Virus record (IMG/VR): IMGVR_UViG_3300048929_000282
Location: 1-33,072 of that record
Reading direction: 5' to 3' (one strand)
From: a virus
Length of the DNA stretch: 33,072 nucleotides
Part shown: piece after piece, positions 6,922-14,128 of the stretch
How positions within the stretch are numbered: position 1 is the stretch's first letter
Layout of the letters: each line of letters starts with the position of its first letter
Notes under the pieces: generated by a model
Told to the model about the DNA's origin: nothing
The model's database searches: none
The model's input: the letters and a program-made list of their open reading frames with translations, nothing else
Position numbers and translations under genes: made by a program

Positions 6922-7516
6922 TGGACACCTCGACTGCTTTCAACTTCGCTGCGCGTGCGGCCTGGAATTCGCTCGCCAGAATCTCAACCGCGCCATCGAT
7001 CCAACCACTTGATGGCTGCCCTTCCGCGACATTGGAGTGGTGTTCAGCTTTATTGATCTGGAAGCCCAGGTGAAAGTAGGCGGTGCCGTCGAGTTCAAAC
7101 TTGATTCCGCCGCACAACCACAGGCTGCCGCTATTTACGCCGAGTCGATCCCAGTACTCGGTGTTGCTCAAACGTTTTGGGCAATGCTCATTCCACATAG
7201 CGATAAGTCGTTCGTGCTCTGCCCGGATAGCAGCCCGTTTCTCCTTCGGGATGCCTTTTCCAGGCTTTGCAGCTGCGCGCAGTGTTCGGTAGCCGTGATC
7301 ATCAGGACGGCACCAGTGCAAATCATGCTCGCGACCGCTGGTGAGTTTTACGCCGCCGGCGAAGTTGGAATCTACATCCCGCATTGGTGCAACCTTGCCG
7401 CCGAACATAGTGCCCAGCACTACCAACTGGTTTAGAAAAATTTCCTTTTGGGCATAAAACTCGCGAACAATGGCAACGATTGCTGGCTCGCTGGATTTGT
7501 AGAAAAAACCGGACAT
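6914..7516 (-). CDS. Hypothetical early phage protein
   Basis: The 200-aa product has no assigned family. It contains EFYAQKEIFLNQLVVLGTMFGGKV, SGREHDLHWCRPDDHGYRT and a C-terminal SSGWIDGAVEILASEFQAARAAKLKAVEV helix. The ATG at 7516 is chosen over GTG 7522 because GGAGG lies 9 bases before it, against 3 for the GTG. Its 3' end overlaps the methyltransferase start by 8 bases, so both are made from one transcript. A role connected with the methyltransferase is possible from position only. Confidence 0.72.
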   Translation of the reverse strand: MSGFFYKSSEPAIVAIVREFYAQKEIFLNQLVVLGTMFGGKVAPMRDVDSNFAGGVKLTSGREHDLHWCRPDDHGYRTLRAAAKPGKGIPKEKRAAIRAEHERLIAMWNEHCPKRLSNTEYWDRLGVNSGSLWLCGGIKFELDGTAYFHLGFQINKAEHHSNVAEGQPSSGWIDGAVEILASEFQAARAAKLKAVEVSNA

Positions 7517-7518
7517 GG

Positions 7519-7824
7519 TCACTGTCCTCCTTTTTCATTTGCTTCTGTTGGAGCTGGCTCCCAGCCACGGGCGCATCGCAACTCCATGAGGTCTAGGGCC
7601 TTTTGCGCTCGCTCAGCAATGTCGCAGTCGCCCTCGGCCAGTTCTTTTACGAACTCCTCCAGAGCGTTAATGGCAGCCAGTTCATGGCCGCGACTCCAAG
7701 AAACTACTTCACCACCGTCCACTTCTCTCGGAACGGTATTTCCCTGTGCTCCACGGATAACGATGGTGTCGTATCGCGGTGTGGTAGCCTTTTGGCTGCT
7801 GCCTTTGGGTTGATTCACTTGCAT
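7519..7824 (-). CDS. Hypothetical early phage protein
   Basis: The 101-aa product starts MQVNQPKGSSQKATTPRYDTIVI. An acidic helical segment (GHELAAINALEEFVKELAEGDCDIAERAQKAL) fills its centre. ATG 7824 is preferred to an upstream in-frame start because AAGGAG lies 7 bases before it. It stops 2 bases before the next gene. No function is recognised. Confidence 0.7.
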   Translation of the reverse strand: MQVNQPKGSSQKATTPRYDTIVIRGAQGNTVPREVDGGEVVSWSRGHELAAINALEEFVKELAEGDCDIAERAQKALDLMELRCARGWEPAPTEANEKGGQ

Positions 7825-7881
7825 GGTGCTTCTCCTTTTGGTGGTAGGTGTCGGGGAGTTGGCGCTCCTCGACACCATCTT

Positions 7882-8088
7882 TCAGGCCGGTTTGGCCTGG
7901 TCTCGCTCAATGATCGTTATGACTTCGTCCCGGTCTTTCGCATAAGCGAAGGGCAGTTCGCCGCCTGGCCGAGTTACGGGGTAGCGCGACTCTGGCAACC
8001 GGCACAGCGCGACGGTGTAGCCGCTGTCGGTAACCCAGCAGTTCTGCTGGACTTGCCCGTCCCTATTGCGCTTCGGCGCCCATTTCAT
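7882..8088 (-). CDS. Small hypothetical phage protein
   Basis: The 68-aa product has a positively charged start (MKWAPKRNRDGQVQQNCWVTDSGYTVALCRLPESR) and ends in a short helix (DRDEVITIIERDQAKPA). It resembles small single-domain early proteins of pseudomonad phages but has no known role. ATG 8088 is chosen over ATG 8094 because GGAG lies 7 bases before it and it overlaps the preceding stop as ATGA. Confidence 0.65.
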   Translation of the reverse strand: MKWAPKRNRDGQVQQNCWVTDSGYTVALCRLPESRYPVTRPGGELPFAYAKDRDEVITIIERDQAKPA

Positions 8089-8432
8089 GCCCATGCTCCG
8101 ATCAGGTCTTCCCAGATGACATCGCCGTCGGGGAGGTACGTATGCACTTCTTGTTCAGGCGCGTAGTCCAGTTGCAGCACCGCCAGGCAATCGTCGAACA
8201 ATGCGGTGTCGAGCCCGCGCAGGCTGGTCAGCACGAAGGGGTAGTCGTGGCCGTTGTAGAGCCCGAGCAGGAAGCGACCGATCACCGCGCTCTGGCCTGT
8301 ATCGCGCTGGGCGACAGTGACCAGCCGGCCCAGGGCCTCGATACCAGCCTTGCGGATGGCAGGGCGCTTGGCTTCAAACTCTTGCAACTGCTCAAACCAG
8401 TTGGGCTGCGGTTTTTTGGCAGGCGTATTCAT
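8085..8432 (-). CDS. Hypothetical protein, resembles DUF7673-type phage proteins
   Basis: The 115-aa product contains AGIEALGRLVTVAQRDTGQSAVIGRFLLGLYNG followed by LRGLDTALFDDCLAVL and an acidic end. This pattern (a helix with G-R-L-x-x-V-A-Q-x-D-T-G-Q-S, then a segment near the C-terminus with L-D) is one I associate with the DUF7673 group of small early proteins; the assignment is from memory. ATG 8432 has AAGGAG 7 bases upstream. It lies 25 bases after the ATPase gene in the early operon. Confidence 0.72.
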   Translation of the reverse strand: MNTPAKKPQPNWFEQLQEFEAKRPAIRKAGIEALGRLVTVAQRDTGQSAVIGRFLLGLYNGHDYPFVLTSLRGLDTALFDDCLAVLQLDYAPEQEVHTYLPDGDVIWEDLIGAWA

Positions 8433-8457
8433 GCGGATTCTCCTTTCGAAGGCCGGA

Positions 8458-9276
8458 TCAATAGGGGATCGTGTCGAGGAAGGCGATTTCGTGAACCAGC
8501 TTCCTGGTCTCAAGCTGAAGGTCCTGCGGGATCGCGAGAAGATTGCAAAGCAGATCGATCAAACAGATCAATTGTGCGCAGTTGAGTGCGGTACGCGCGT
8601 TTAGGCATGCCCCGTATTTACGAGTGAGCTGGCCTTTGTATGCGGGTAGAAAAGCCTGGAGGCTGCCGCAAATCCATTCTCCGGACTGAGCGACTTCGAC
8701 ACCGAATGCACTTGCCTCCGATGCGTTGAGGTTGCCGATGGCTTCCGGCCGGATTCTGGGTGTATGGGCGTCGGTAGCTGAAAGATCGAGCATAACCATT
8801 CTGCTGGTGACCGCATCACTGCAGTCCAGTGGCTGGTTTGCGGTTATCACCAGAGCACCGCGGAATGTCACTTCTTCACTCCGACCGTCCCCTGAGCGCA
8901 GGCTCACGCTGCCTGAGCTAAAAAGCGGCTTCAGTTCATCCCAATCAATGGACTGGCCTAACTCACCTTGTTCCTCGCAAATAACAATCCGCTGCCCTGC
9001 GCTGGCAAATGTGCGCGCTCGTCCGGCCGGAGTGGCATGGGCAAGTGCATGGGAGTAAGGCGTTTGCCCGTTCAGCTTTTGGAGGTAATCCAAAAGAAGA
9101 GTCTTGCCGCTGCCGGCGGTACCGACGATCTGCAGGAACGGGAAGCTGTTCTGGTCCTGACGAATTCGTGCGGCATGCACAGCCCCCATCCACCAGGCCA
9201 TAGCCAGTACCCCCCGTGCGCCGAAGTACGCGGCAAAGTCGTTGAAGCGAATGGCCGATTTCAGTTCGTTTTGCAT
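8458..9276 (-). CDS. ATPase-only relative of the phage primase-helicase
   Basis: The 272-aa product aligns with the ATPase half of the adjacent 907-aa protein, from about its residue 533 onward. It has FGARGVLAMAWWMGAVHA matched to FGVQGLVVLAWWLGALHA, Walker A GTAGSGKT (52-59) matched to GEAGSGKT, then IDWDELK matched to FDWDELK, and RGALVITANQPL matched to RAALLIAQNNPV. The zinc finger and TOPRIM domain are absent. The gene has its own ribosome site (AGGAG, 7 bases before the ATG) and starts 25 bases after its relative. Divergence is substantial, so it is not a recent duplication or simple fragment. It may form mixed rings with the full-length helicase or load it; this is inference. Confidence 0.85.
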   Translation of the reverse strand: MQNELKSAIRFNDFAAYFGARGVLAMAWWMGAVHAARIRQDQNSFPFLQIVGTAGSGKTLLLDYLQKLNGQTPYSHALAHATPAGRARTFASAGQRIVICEEQGELGQSIDWDELKPLFSSGSVSLRSGDGRSEEVTFRGALVITANQPLDCSDAVTSRMVMLDLSATDAHTPRIRPEAIGNLNASEASAFGVEVAQSGEWICGSLQAFLPAYKGQLTRKYGACLNARTALNCAQLICLIDLLCNLLAIPQDLQLETRKLVHEIAFLDTIPY

Positions 9277-9301
9277 GGTGCTGCTCCTGTTGTTGCGGTG
9301 G

Positions 9302-12025
9302 TTACACGCCCTGGAATACCCAGCAGCGAATGGTTTTAGGTTTGTCGAAAGCGTCGACCTGGCGCGCCGAGTTGACGGGCTTGTTCGACTCCAGAAATTT
9401 GGGTGACTTGCTGGTCTTGAGTAGGCGTTTCAGGTCACTCAGCGGCGGCACCTGCTGCCGTTTGTTGGCCGCCATTTCCACAAACTCGTTGAGGTTCACG
9501 GCGATCAGTCCATCGCGACGCGCATGGTTCAGCGCGGCTTTCTCGTCCATGCCATTGAGGAATTCGTACAGGTCCCAAAACTCGCGCACGGTTGGGTGGT
9601 CGGCGTTGATTGCCTGCTGCCGCTCTAGGGCCATGCGGCTGATTTCGGCGTGCGCGAGGGCCTTGCGGTGTTCGCCGAGCGGCACGACTCCGGCCAGTGC
9701 ATCCACCAGGCTGCGCAATTGGGCGTGGTTCTTGGCGATACGCACGGTGCGAACGCCTGGCTGGGCCAGCAGCTCCTGTTCGTAGCCGGAGGTGTTTTCC
9801 TCCATCAGGCGCATAGTTTCGGATTCGCGTTGCAGCGCCTTGACCAGGAAGCCGCTGATGCTGTCCATCGGCATGCGCTCCAACTGCTCGGCGTACTGCT
9901 TGGTCTCCGGCGTGTGGTGCTCGCGTGTCAGATGGACGTGACAGATACGCTGCAGGATCGGTTCCGAGGCGTTCACCGGGTTGTTTTGCGCGATCAGTAA
10001 CGCGGCGCGGAACGGTGGTTCATGGGTGTCGTTGCCGTTGTTTTTCACCCCGGTGGAGCGAACGCTGCGGCCGTTGTAGGCGGTTTTAAGTTCATCCCAG
10101 TCGAAGTGTTTAACCGGCTGGCCTTCCTTTTGTTCACGCTCAGATTCGATCAGCACCACCGGCAAATTGCTGACCTGCGAGAAGTTTCGCGCACGGCTTG
10201 CAGCGGTCGCTTTCGACGGGTCGAAACCTTCGTAATCGGTACGTCCGACCGACTTCCACAGCAGCTCCACCAAGGTGGTCTTGCCCGAGCCGGCCTCACC
10301 CACCAGCTCCAGGAACATCAGTGACTTGTGGATCTGGCGGATTTGCTCTGCGTGCAACGCACCCAGCCACCAGGCCAACACCACCAGGCCCTGGACGCCA
10401 AAGCAGCGCCAGTAGATGTCGAACCAACCTTCGTTGTAGGCATTGAGGTCGGTGTTGATGTGCAGTACCGGCGACTGGCTCTGCGATTTGATGCTCAGCT
10501 TGCCGAGGTCAAAAAAGTCTTCCTTGTTGCGCACCTGGGCCGCGCCGCCGAAAAAGGCCAGGTCGTTGAAGACATAAGCCCCGTGATCGCGGCTGTAACC
10601 GATCCATTCGATGGTGTTGACGGCTTTCAGGCAGTCCAGCTGGGGCGCCAAGATCCGTTTCAGTTGCTGGGCGCTGCCCTCAAACATCGCGCCGTTGGAG
10701 ACGTTGAGCAGGCGGTTAGCGAACTCAGGCGCCGACGTCAGCTGCTTGGCCGTGAACGTGCTTTTGATGGCAGGCCCCTGCGGGCGCTCGATCCGGAAGT
10801 AGTACCAGGCCTCGTCGGTCAGGTCGTTGCGCATGTAGTACAGCGCCTGGAAATTGCAGTTGGCGATGCAGGTCACTGAGCCGGCCTGGCGCAACGCTTT
10901 GTAACGACGCTCGTCGTCGTTAAGCAGTTGGTCATCGTGCCGTTTTGAGTTCTCCAGATCGCTCATGGCGCGGTCGTACTTATCAAGGTCCAGCCGAAAC
11001 CAGTACAGGCGCTTGCGGAACGTGAAGTTGAATTCCTTGCGCTCGTCGCGCAGGTAGATGAGGAACCCCTTTTCTTCAGCCGAATCAGCCAGCAGCAAGT
11101 CGCCGTGATGGCGGGCTTCGTCGAGGTCCTGCTCGATGCGCTCGGCGCGTTTGTCGTCACCCTCGATCGGTTTCCAGCGCAGGTGCAGGTCGTTCCAATC
11201 AACCTTTTTGCCGTTGGGCTGCGGGATCACCGCCGCCTTGCAGGTGAAGCCCAGGTCGTGGGCCTCCTTCGCCCAGCGGCGCATGTTGGCCTTGGCAACG
11301 GGCTCGTTATCCAGTGCCCAGACCAGCAGCGGCAAGCGCTTGTCGGCGTCGTGGCGCAGTTTGGCCAGGGCCTTGAGTGAGTCGATCGGGCAGGGGGCGC
11401 TGGACATCATCGACACGGCCGACACGTCGTTATGTAGCAGTGCGATGGCGTCGAAGATGCCCTCTGTTATCCAGAGTTCGTCGACTTCCAGCAGGTCCAC
11501 GCTCGGCGGGCACCACCAGACGCCCTTGTAACCGGTCAACCCTTCGCCGGTAGGGCGGAAGCGGGCTTTCATCTTGCCGAAGCGTTCTGGCCGATCGATC
11601 AGGCGTTCCCAGTACCCACCTTTATCCAGGGCAAAACGCACCGTGGCACTGCCGATGTTCTGCCGGCCATCCCAGTAGTTGTCCTGGGTGAACCAACCGG
11701 CGATCAGCTCAAATTTGAAGCCCCGCGAAAACTCAAGGTAGGCGCGGGCCGTGGCGAGGGGATTGTCCGGTGTCGACGGGGCGGTCTTGCTCCAGTCGTT
11801 GAACAGGTCGTCGTAAACGTCCTTAACGTGGACGCGGTGGTCGCACTTTTCCGGCCGTCCGCAGATCAACGTCCAGGGCGAGTTGTAGAAGGTGTAGAGG
11901 GTCTTCTGGCCGCAGGCAGGGCAAACACCCTTACGCATATAGTCGGTGCCGCGCATGTGCTTGAGCTGGTAATCCCGCTCAATGCGTTGAATGACGTCGG
12001 CGCGCAGCCTTTCTTTCATTTCCAT
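9302..12025 (-). CDS. Primase-helicase: zinc finger, TOPRIM and P-loop ATPase domains
   Basis: This is the likely phage replication protein, combining primer synthesis and DNA unwinding. The 907-aa product has an N-terminal zinc finger (CPAC at 35-38, with C55 and C61), a TOPRIM-like domain (ITEGIFDAIAL 186-196 with catalytic E188; ALDNE 237-241), a middle linker, and a helicase-type ATPase with Walker A GEAGSGKT (576-583). Acidic FDWDELK and a sensor-like LLIAQNNPVNASEPILQR follow. It replaces the P2 gpA nicking protein, so replication is probably not P2-type rolling circle. ATG 12025 has only a weak ribosome site and lies 6 bases after the upstream stop, suggesting translational coupling. 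Confidence 0.9.
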   Translation of the reverse strand: MEMKERLRADVIQRIERDYQLKHMRGTDYMRKGVCPACGQKTLYTFYNSPWTLICGRPEKCDHRVHVKDVYDDLFNDWSKTAPSTPDNPLATARAYLEFSRGFKFELIAGWFTQDNYWDGRQNIGSATVRFALDKGGYWERLIDRPERFGKMKARFRPTGEGLTGYKGVWWCPPSVDLLEVDELWITEGIFDAIALLHNDVSAVSMMSSAPCPIDSLKALAKLRHDADKRLPLLVWALDNEPVAKANMRRWAKEAHDLGFTCKAAVIPQPNGKKVDWNDLHLRWKPIEGDDKRAERIEQDLDEARHHGDLLLADSAEEKGFLIYLRDERKEFNFTFRKRLYWFRLDLDKYDRAMSDLENSKRHDDQLLNDDERRYKALRQAGSVTCIANCNFQALYYMRNDLTDEAWYYFRIERPQGPAIKSTFTAKQLTSAPEFANRLLNVSNGAMFEGSAQQLKRILAPQLDCLKAVNTIEWIGYSRDHGAYVFNDLAFFGGAAQVRNKEDFFDLGKLSIKSQSQSPVLHINTDLNAYNEGWFDIYWRCFGVQGLVVLAWWLGALHAEQIRQIHKSLMFLELVGEAGSGKTTLVELLWKSVGRTDYEGFDPSKATAASRARNFSQVSNLPVVLIESEREQKEGQPVKHFDWDELKTAYNGRSVRSTGVKNNGNDTHEPPFRAALLIAQNNPVNASEPILQRICHVHLTREHHTPETKQYAEQLERMPMDSISGFLVKALQRESETMRLMEENTSGYEQELLAQPGVRTVRIAKNHAQLRSLVDALAGVVPLGEHRKALAHAEISRMALERQQAINADHPTVREFWDLYEFLNGMDEKAALNHARRDGLIAVNLNEFVEMAANKRQQVPPLSDLKRLLKTSKSPKFLESNKPVNSARQVDAFDKPKTIRCWVFQGV

Positions 12026-12031
12026 CGTGGC

Positions 12032-12265
12032 TTACTTCGCTTCGTCGAGACTGTGTTTAAGGGCGCCAATCAGGCTTTTTCGCGCGGCCAATGCGGGGAA
12101 GGCCACCAACAATGAGCCGTGCCGCAAACCCTCGGGGATCATGCGAAAACGGTCGTCATACCAATGCTCGTTGAACAGCAACGCGTACTGCGCGCGCAGG
12201 TCCTGGAGCAGTGCCTCGGCCTGGTCGCGGGGCAGTTTTGCGGTGATGGCGATGTCGATTTCCAT
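12032..12265 (-). CDS. Small hypothetical early protein
   Basis: The 77-aa product starts MEIDIAITAKLPRDQAEALLQDLRAQYALLFNEHWYDDRF. It has a beta strand and helix followed by a basic middle (HGSLLVAFPALAARKSLIGAL). There is no known family. ATG 12265 is preferred to a GTG at 12295 because GAGGTGG lies just upstream. It is directly upstream of the primase-helicase and probably coupled to it. Confidence 0.68.
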   Translation of the reverse strand: MEIDIAITAKLPRDQAEALLQDLRAQYALLFNEHWYDDRFRMIPEGLRHGSLLVAFPALAARKSLIGALKHSLDEAK

Positions 12266-12340
12266 GGTCCACCTCGGATTGCGGGCAAAGCTCACCCAAA
12301 CCCATTGGGGATGGGGCAGGGCGGGGTTTAAAAGGGAGCG

Positions 12341-12712
12341 TTACTGAGGGTGTGGCTTGTGAACGGTGCTGCGCTGGTCGAGCAGTTTCTGTGGCAGAAA
12401 GCGAGCTGAAACCGGGAAGCGTTGATCCGCAAGAACGTCCACCAGGTGGACACGGGTGCTGTCAGCCCCACTGGCCCAGTCGATGCCTATCCAACGGCGC
12501 TTCTTGATCACCTGCAATTCAGTCCAGGCGTTGTGGACAAGTTTTGGTGCCATGAATACGGGCACTTCCAGCGCGAGGGTCAGGTGGCGAATGCAGCGAT
12601 CGAATAACAGATCGGAATCCACAAGGTGTTCTGCATCATGGCGTTGCAGGTAGGCGAAAGCAGCTTGCTGCATGCTGCTGCGGTAGTCATGAGTCTGTTG
12701 ATCAAGGTTCAT
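12341..12712 (-). CDS. Hypothetical early phage protein
   Basis: The 123-aa product has RHDAEHLVDSDLLFDRCIRHLTLALEVPVFMAPKLVHNAW then KRRWIGIDWASGADSTRVHLVDVL. The function is unknown. ATG 12712 overlaps the upstream Ogr-like stop as TGATG and has GGAG 8 bases upstream; GTG 12715 is an alternative start. It belongs to the early operon between the late activator and the replication genes. Confidence 0.7.
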   Translation of the reverse strand: MNLDQQTHDYRSSMQQAAFAYLQRHDAEHLVDSDLLFDRCIRHLTLALEVPVFMAPKLVHNAWTELQVIKKRRWIGIDWASGADSTRVHLVDVLADQRFPVSARFLPQKLLDQRSTVHKPHPQ

Positions 12713-12999
12713 CACGCACGCTCCATTTCCAACTGGTCCAACAGATCTGGCTGATCGTTGGCTGTTTTCATTGCTTGGCGACGAATGACCACGTCCGCAA
12801 TCGGCAGCTTTACAGCTGGGTTGGGCATGCCGCTGGGGCTGAGTTCGTGGGTCATTTGAAATTCAGAACGCACCGACCAGCCGCATGCTTCGTTGGTGCA
12901 TTGCATGTAGGCGATGCGCAAAAAAATGTGCTGGCCTTCGCTGGTACGGATACGCATGCGGCCGTGGCAATGGGGGCAGACAAGTTTGTAGGTGCTCAC
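12712..12999 (-). CDS. ogr: Ogr/Delta-type late transcription activator
   Basis: P2 Ogr and P4 Delta are zinc-binding activators that recruit RNA polymerase to phage late promoters. This 95-aa protein has the hallmark C-x2-C-x22-C-x4-C spacing exactly: C8, C11, C34, C39. After it comes GWSVRSEFQMTHELSPSGMPNP, also typical of the family. The start is GTG 12999, with AAGGGG 8 bases upstream and a GTGA overlap with the previous stop. In P2 ogr follows D; here it sits in the early operon, so it would be made before late genes. Two candidate target sites lie at 22981-22999 and 27376-27394. Confidence 0.93.
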   Translation of the reverse strand: MSTYKLVCPHCHGRMRIRTSEGQHIFLRIAYMQCTNEACGWSVRSEFQMTHELSPSGMPNPAVKLPIADVVIRRQAMKTANDQPDLLDQLEMERA

Positions 13000-13469
13000 T
13001 GTATGGTCCCCTTGCTGTGCAACTGGATCGTTGCAAGCACTTCTGAGTGGCGGGCTGACATATAGCGGTTATGCGCCGCGATGATTGCCTCGGCTTCATC
13101 TGGCTCAATCACTCCATCGTCCAGGGCCTTGGCGATGATCTGGTCGACGACGCCACGTTTGGCAGCAGCATTGACGGAGCGGCTGTAGAGGTCGACGTTG
13201 TCCAGCTTCTCTGGCTTAGCCAGGGGAACGAACATGCCGCCATACAGCGCCGCGATGTACTCCGGTAGGTGCGTAGTTCCCGCATCCTGTTCCAGGCAGT
13301 GAATTTGCTCGTCCGTTAGAGGCCGGCTACCGGCGTTTTCGTAGATGTGGTTATCGAACTTCTTGAGTTCGTAACCGAGGCGAGCTGCTGCGCATTCGCG
13401 ACCACCTTTGTAGTCGTTGATCACTGCGCTCATGACTTGCCGCTTGGTCGCTAGAACTGGGCGTTTCAT
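12996..13469 (-). CDS. CII/YmfL-like phage regulatory protein
   Basis: The 157-aa product resembles the phage CII/CP76 (YmfL) group. It has VMSAVINDYKGGRECAAARLGYELKKFDNHIYENAG, an HTH-like N-terminal region in which A-A-x-x-L-G-x-x is the turn, then RPLTDEQIHCLEQDAGTTHLPEYIAALYGGMFVPL. The C-terminal half is helical and acidic. It is expected to bind DNA in the lysis-lysogeny decision or early control. AAGGGG lies 10 bases before the ATG. It overlaps the Ogr-like gene by 4 bases. Confidence 0.82.
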   Translation of the reverse strand: MKRPVLATKRQVMSAVINDYKGGRECAAARLGYELKKFDNHIYENAGSRPLTDEQIHCLEQDAGTTHLPEYIAALYGGMFVPLAKPEKLDNVDLYSRSVNAAAKRGVVDQIIAKALDDGVIEPDEAEAIIAAHNRYMSARHSEVLATIQLHSKGTIQ

Positions 13470-13498
13470 CTTCTGGTTTCCCCTTGGAGCCAGAGGCC

Positions 13499-13711
13499 CT
13501 AGTTTGTGATCACGCCGTCTTTAATTCCGAGCAGCACGGCCGCCCGGTGAGCTTCACCGCGCAGACACTTTTTCTGTCCGTTCAAAACCGCGTAGACCGT
13601 CGATGGGTTGAATTCATTTTTTTGGGCCCAGTCTTTGGCCGTGATCCCGAGACGTGCGAGACGATCACGGGCCTCTTGGCATGCTTGCTCGATGGGGGAT
13701 GCGTTCGGCAT
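13499..13711 (-). CDS. BcepMu gp16-like small DNA-binding protein (Cro/Cox position)
   Basis: The 70-aa product contains EARDRLARLGITAKDWAQKNEFNPSTVYAVLNGQKKCLRGEAHRAAVLLGIK. This matches the BcepMu gp16-type HTH pattern ending in R-G-E-A-H-x-x-A-x-x-L-G-L/I-K. It is the first gene of the leftward early operon and divergent from the repressor, so it probably serves as Cro or Cox, repressing the lysogeny genes or directing excision. ATG 13711 is used since the homology begins there, although its ribosome site (ACGAGAC) is weak. Further upstream in-frame starts lie in the operator. Confidence 0.82.
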   Translation of the reverse strand: MPNASPIEQACQEARDRLARLGITAKDWAQKNEFNPSTVYAVLNGQKKCLRGEAHRAAVLLGIKDGVITN

Positions 13712-13717
13712 AGTCTC

Positions 13718-13737
13718 GTTTCGTGTGGTTTCGTGTG
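13718..13737 (+). repeat. Exact tandem 10-bp repeat in the early leader
   Basis: GTTTCGTGTG occurs twice head to tail between the early promoter and the Cro-like gene. On the early transcript it reads CACACGAAAC twice, ending 6 bases before the ATG. It could be a binding iteron for the small HTH protein or a leader RNA element. Confidence 0.6.
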
Positions 13738-13748
13738 ATGACAGGGGA

Positions 13749-13777
13749 AGAATATTCAACGATTGTTGAATAGTCAA
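13749..13777 (-). promoter_or_regulatory. Early promoter with repressor operator in its spacer
   Basis: On the minus strand, TTGACT (13777-13772), exactly 17 bases, and TATTCT (13754-13749) form a near-consensus sigma70 promoter for the early operon. A perfect inverted repeat, TATTCAAC-GATT-GTTGAATA (13753-13772), fills the spacer and touches both boxes. A second half-site, GTTGAATA, lies at 13797-13804 over the repressor start. Binding by the repressor would block the promoter directly. Confidence 0.85.
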
Positions 13778-13797
13778 CTCAATAAGGGGTCGTTTTG

Positions 13798-14118
13798 TTG
13801 AATATTGGTGAAAGGCTGAGGGAAGAGCGTGTCCGCTTAGGTTTCAATCAATCGGATTTCGCCGCGATCGCGGGCGTAGCAAAGACCTCTCAGTTCAACT
13901 ACGAAAAAGGCGATCGAAGCCCAGATGCGGCCTACCTCGCCGCTGTGGCGGCCGAAGGTGTGGACATCCTTTACGTGGTTATTGGTCAGCGAATGCCAGT
14001 TGCAGAACCTACCCTGTCTGCTGATGAAGTCGAGATGGTCGAACATGTGCGGTCGCTCGACGACGAAGACAAAGGCGCAGTGAAACGACTGCTGCGAGCT
14101 TTCAATCAAAAAAAATAA
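13798..14118 (+). CDS. XRE-family phage repressor (C-type, short)
   Basis: This is the lysogeny repressor by position: it is divergent from the early operon with a palindromic operator between. The 106-aa product has an N-terminal HTH (about 3-58: IGERLREERVRLGFNQSDFAAIAGVAKTSQFNYEKGDRSPDAAYL). It has a short helical C-terminus and no S24/LexA peptidase domain. Like P2 C, it should not be cleaved by activated RecA, so induction by SOS is not expected directly. The start is TTG: 13798 has AAGGGG 8 bases upstream; TTG 13795 is the alternative. A half operator covers the start, which suggests autoregulation. Confidence 0.88.
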   Translation: MNIGERLREERVRLGFNQSDFAAIAGVAKTSQFNYEKGDRSPDAAYLAAVAAEGVDILYVVIGQRMPVAEPTLSADEVEMVEHVRSLDDEDKGAVKRLLRAFNQKK

Positions 14119-14128
14119 GGAATTGAGA

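Noticed and set aside
8458-9276. Treating the ATPase-only gene as a pseudogene fragment of the primase-helicase
   Set aside because: It has its own start and ribosome site, an intact Walker A, no frameshift, and a divergence pattern of a maintained gene.
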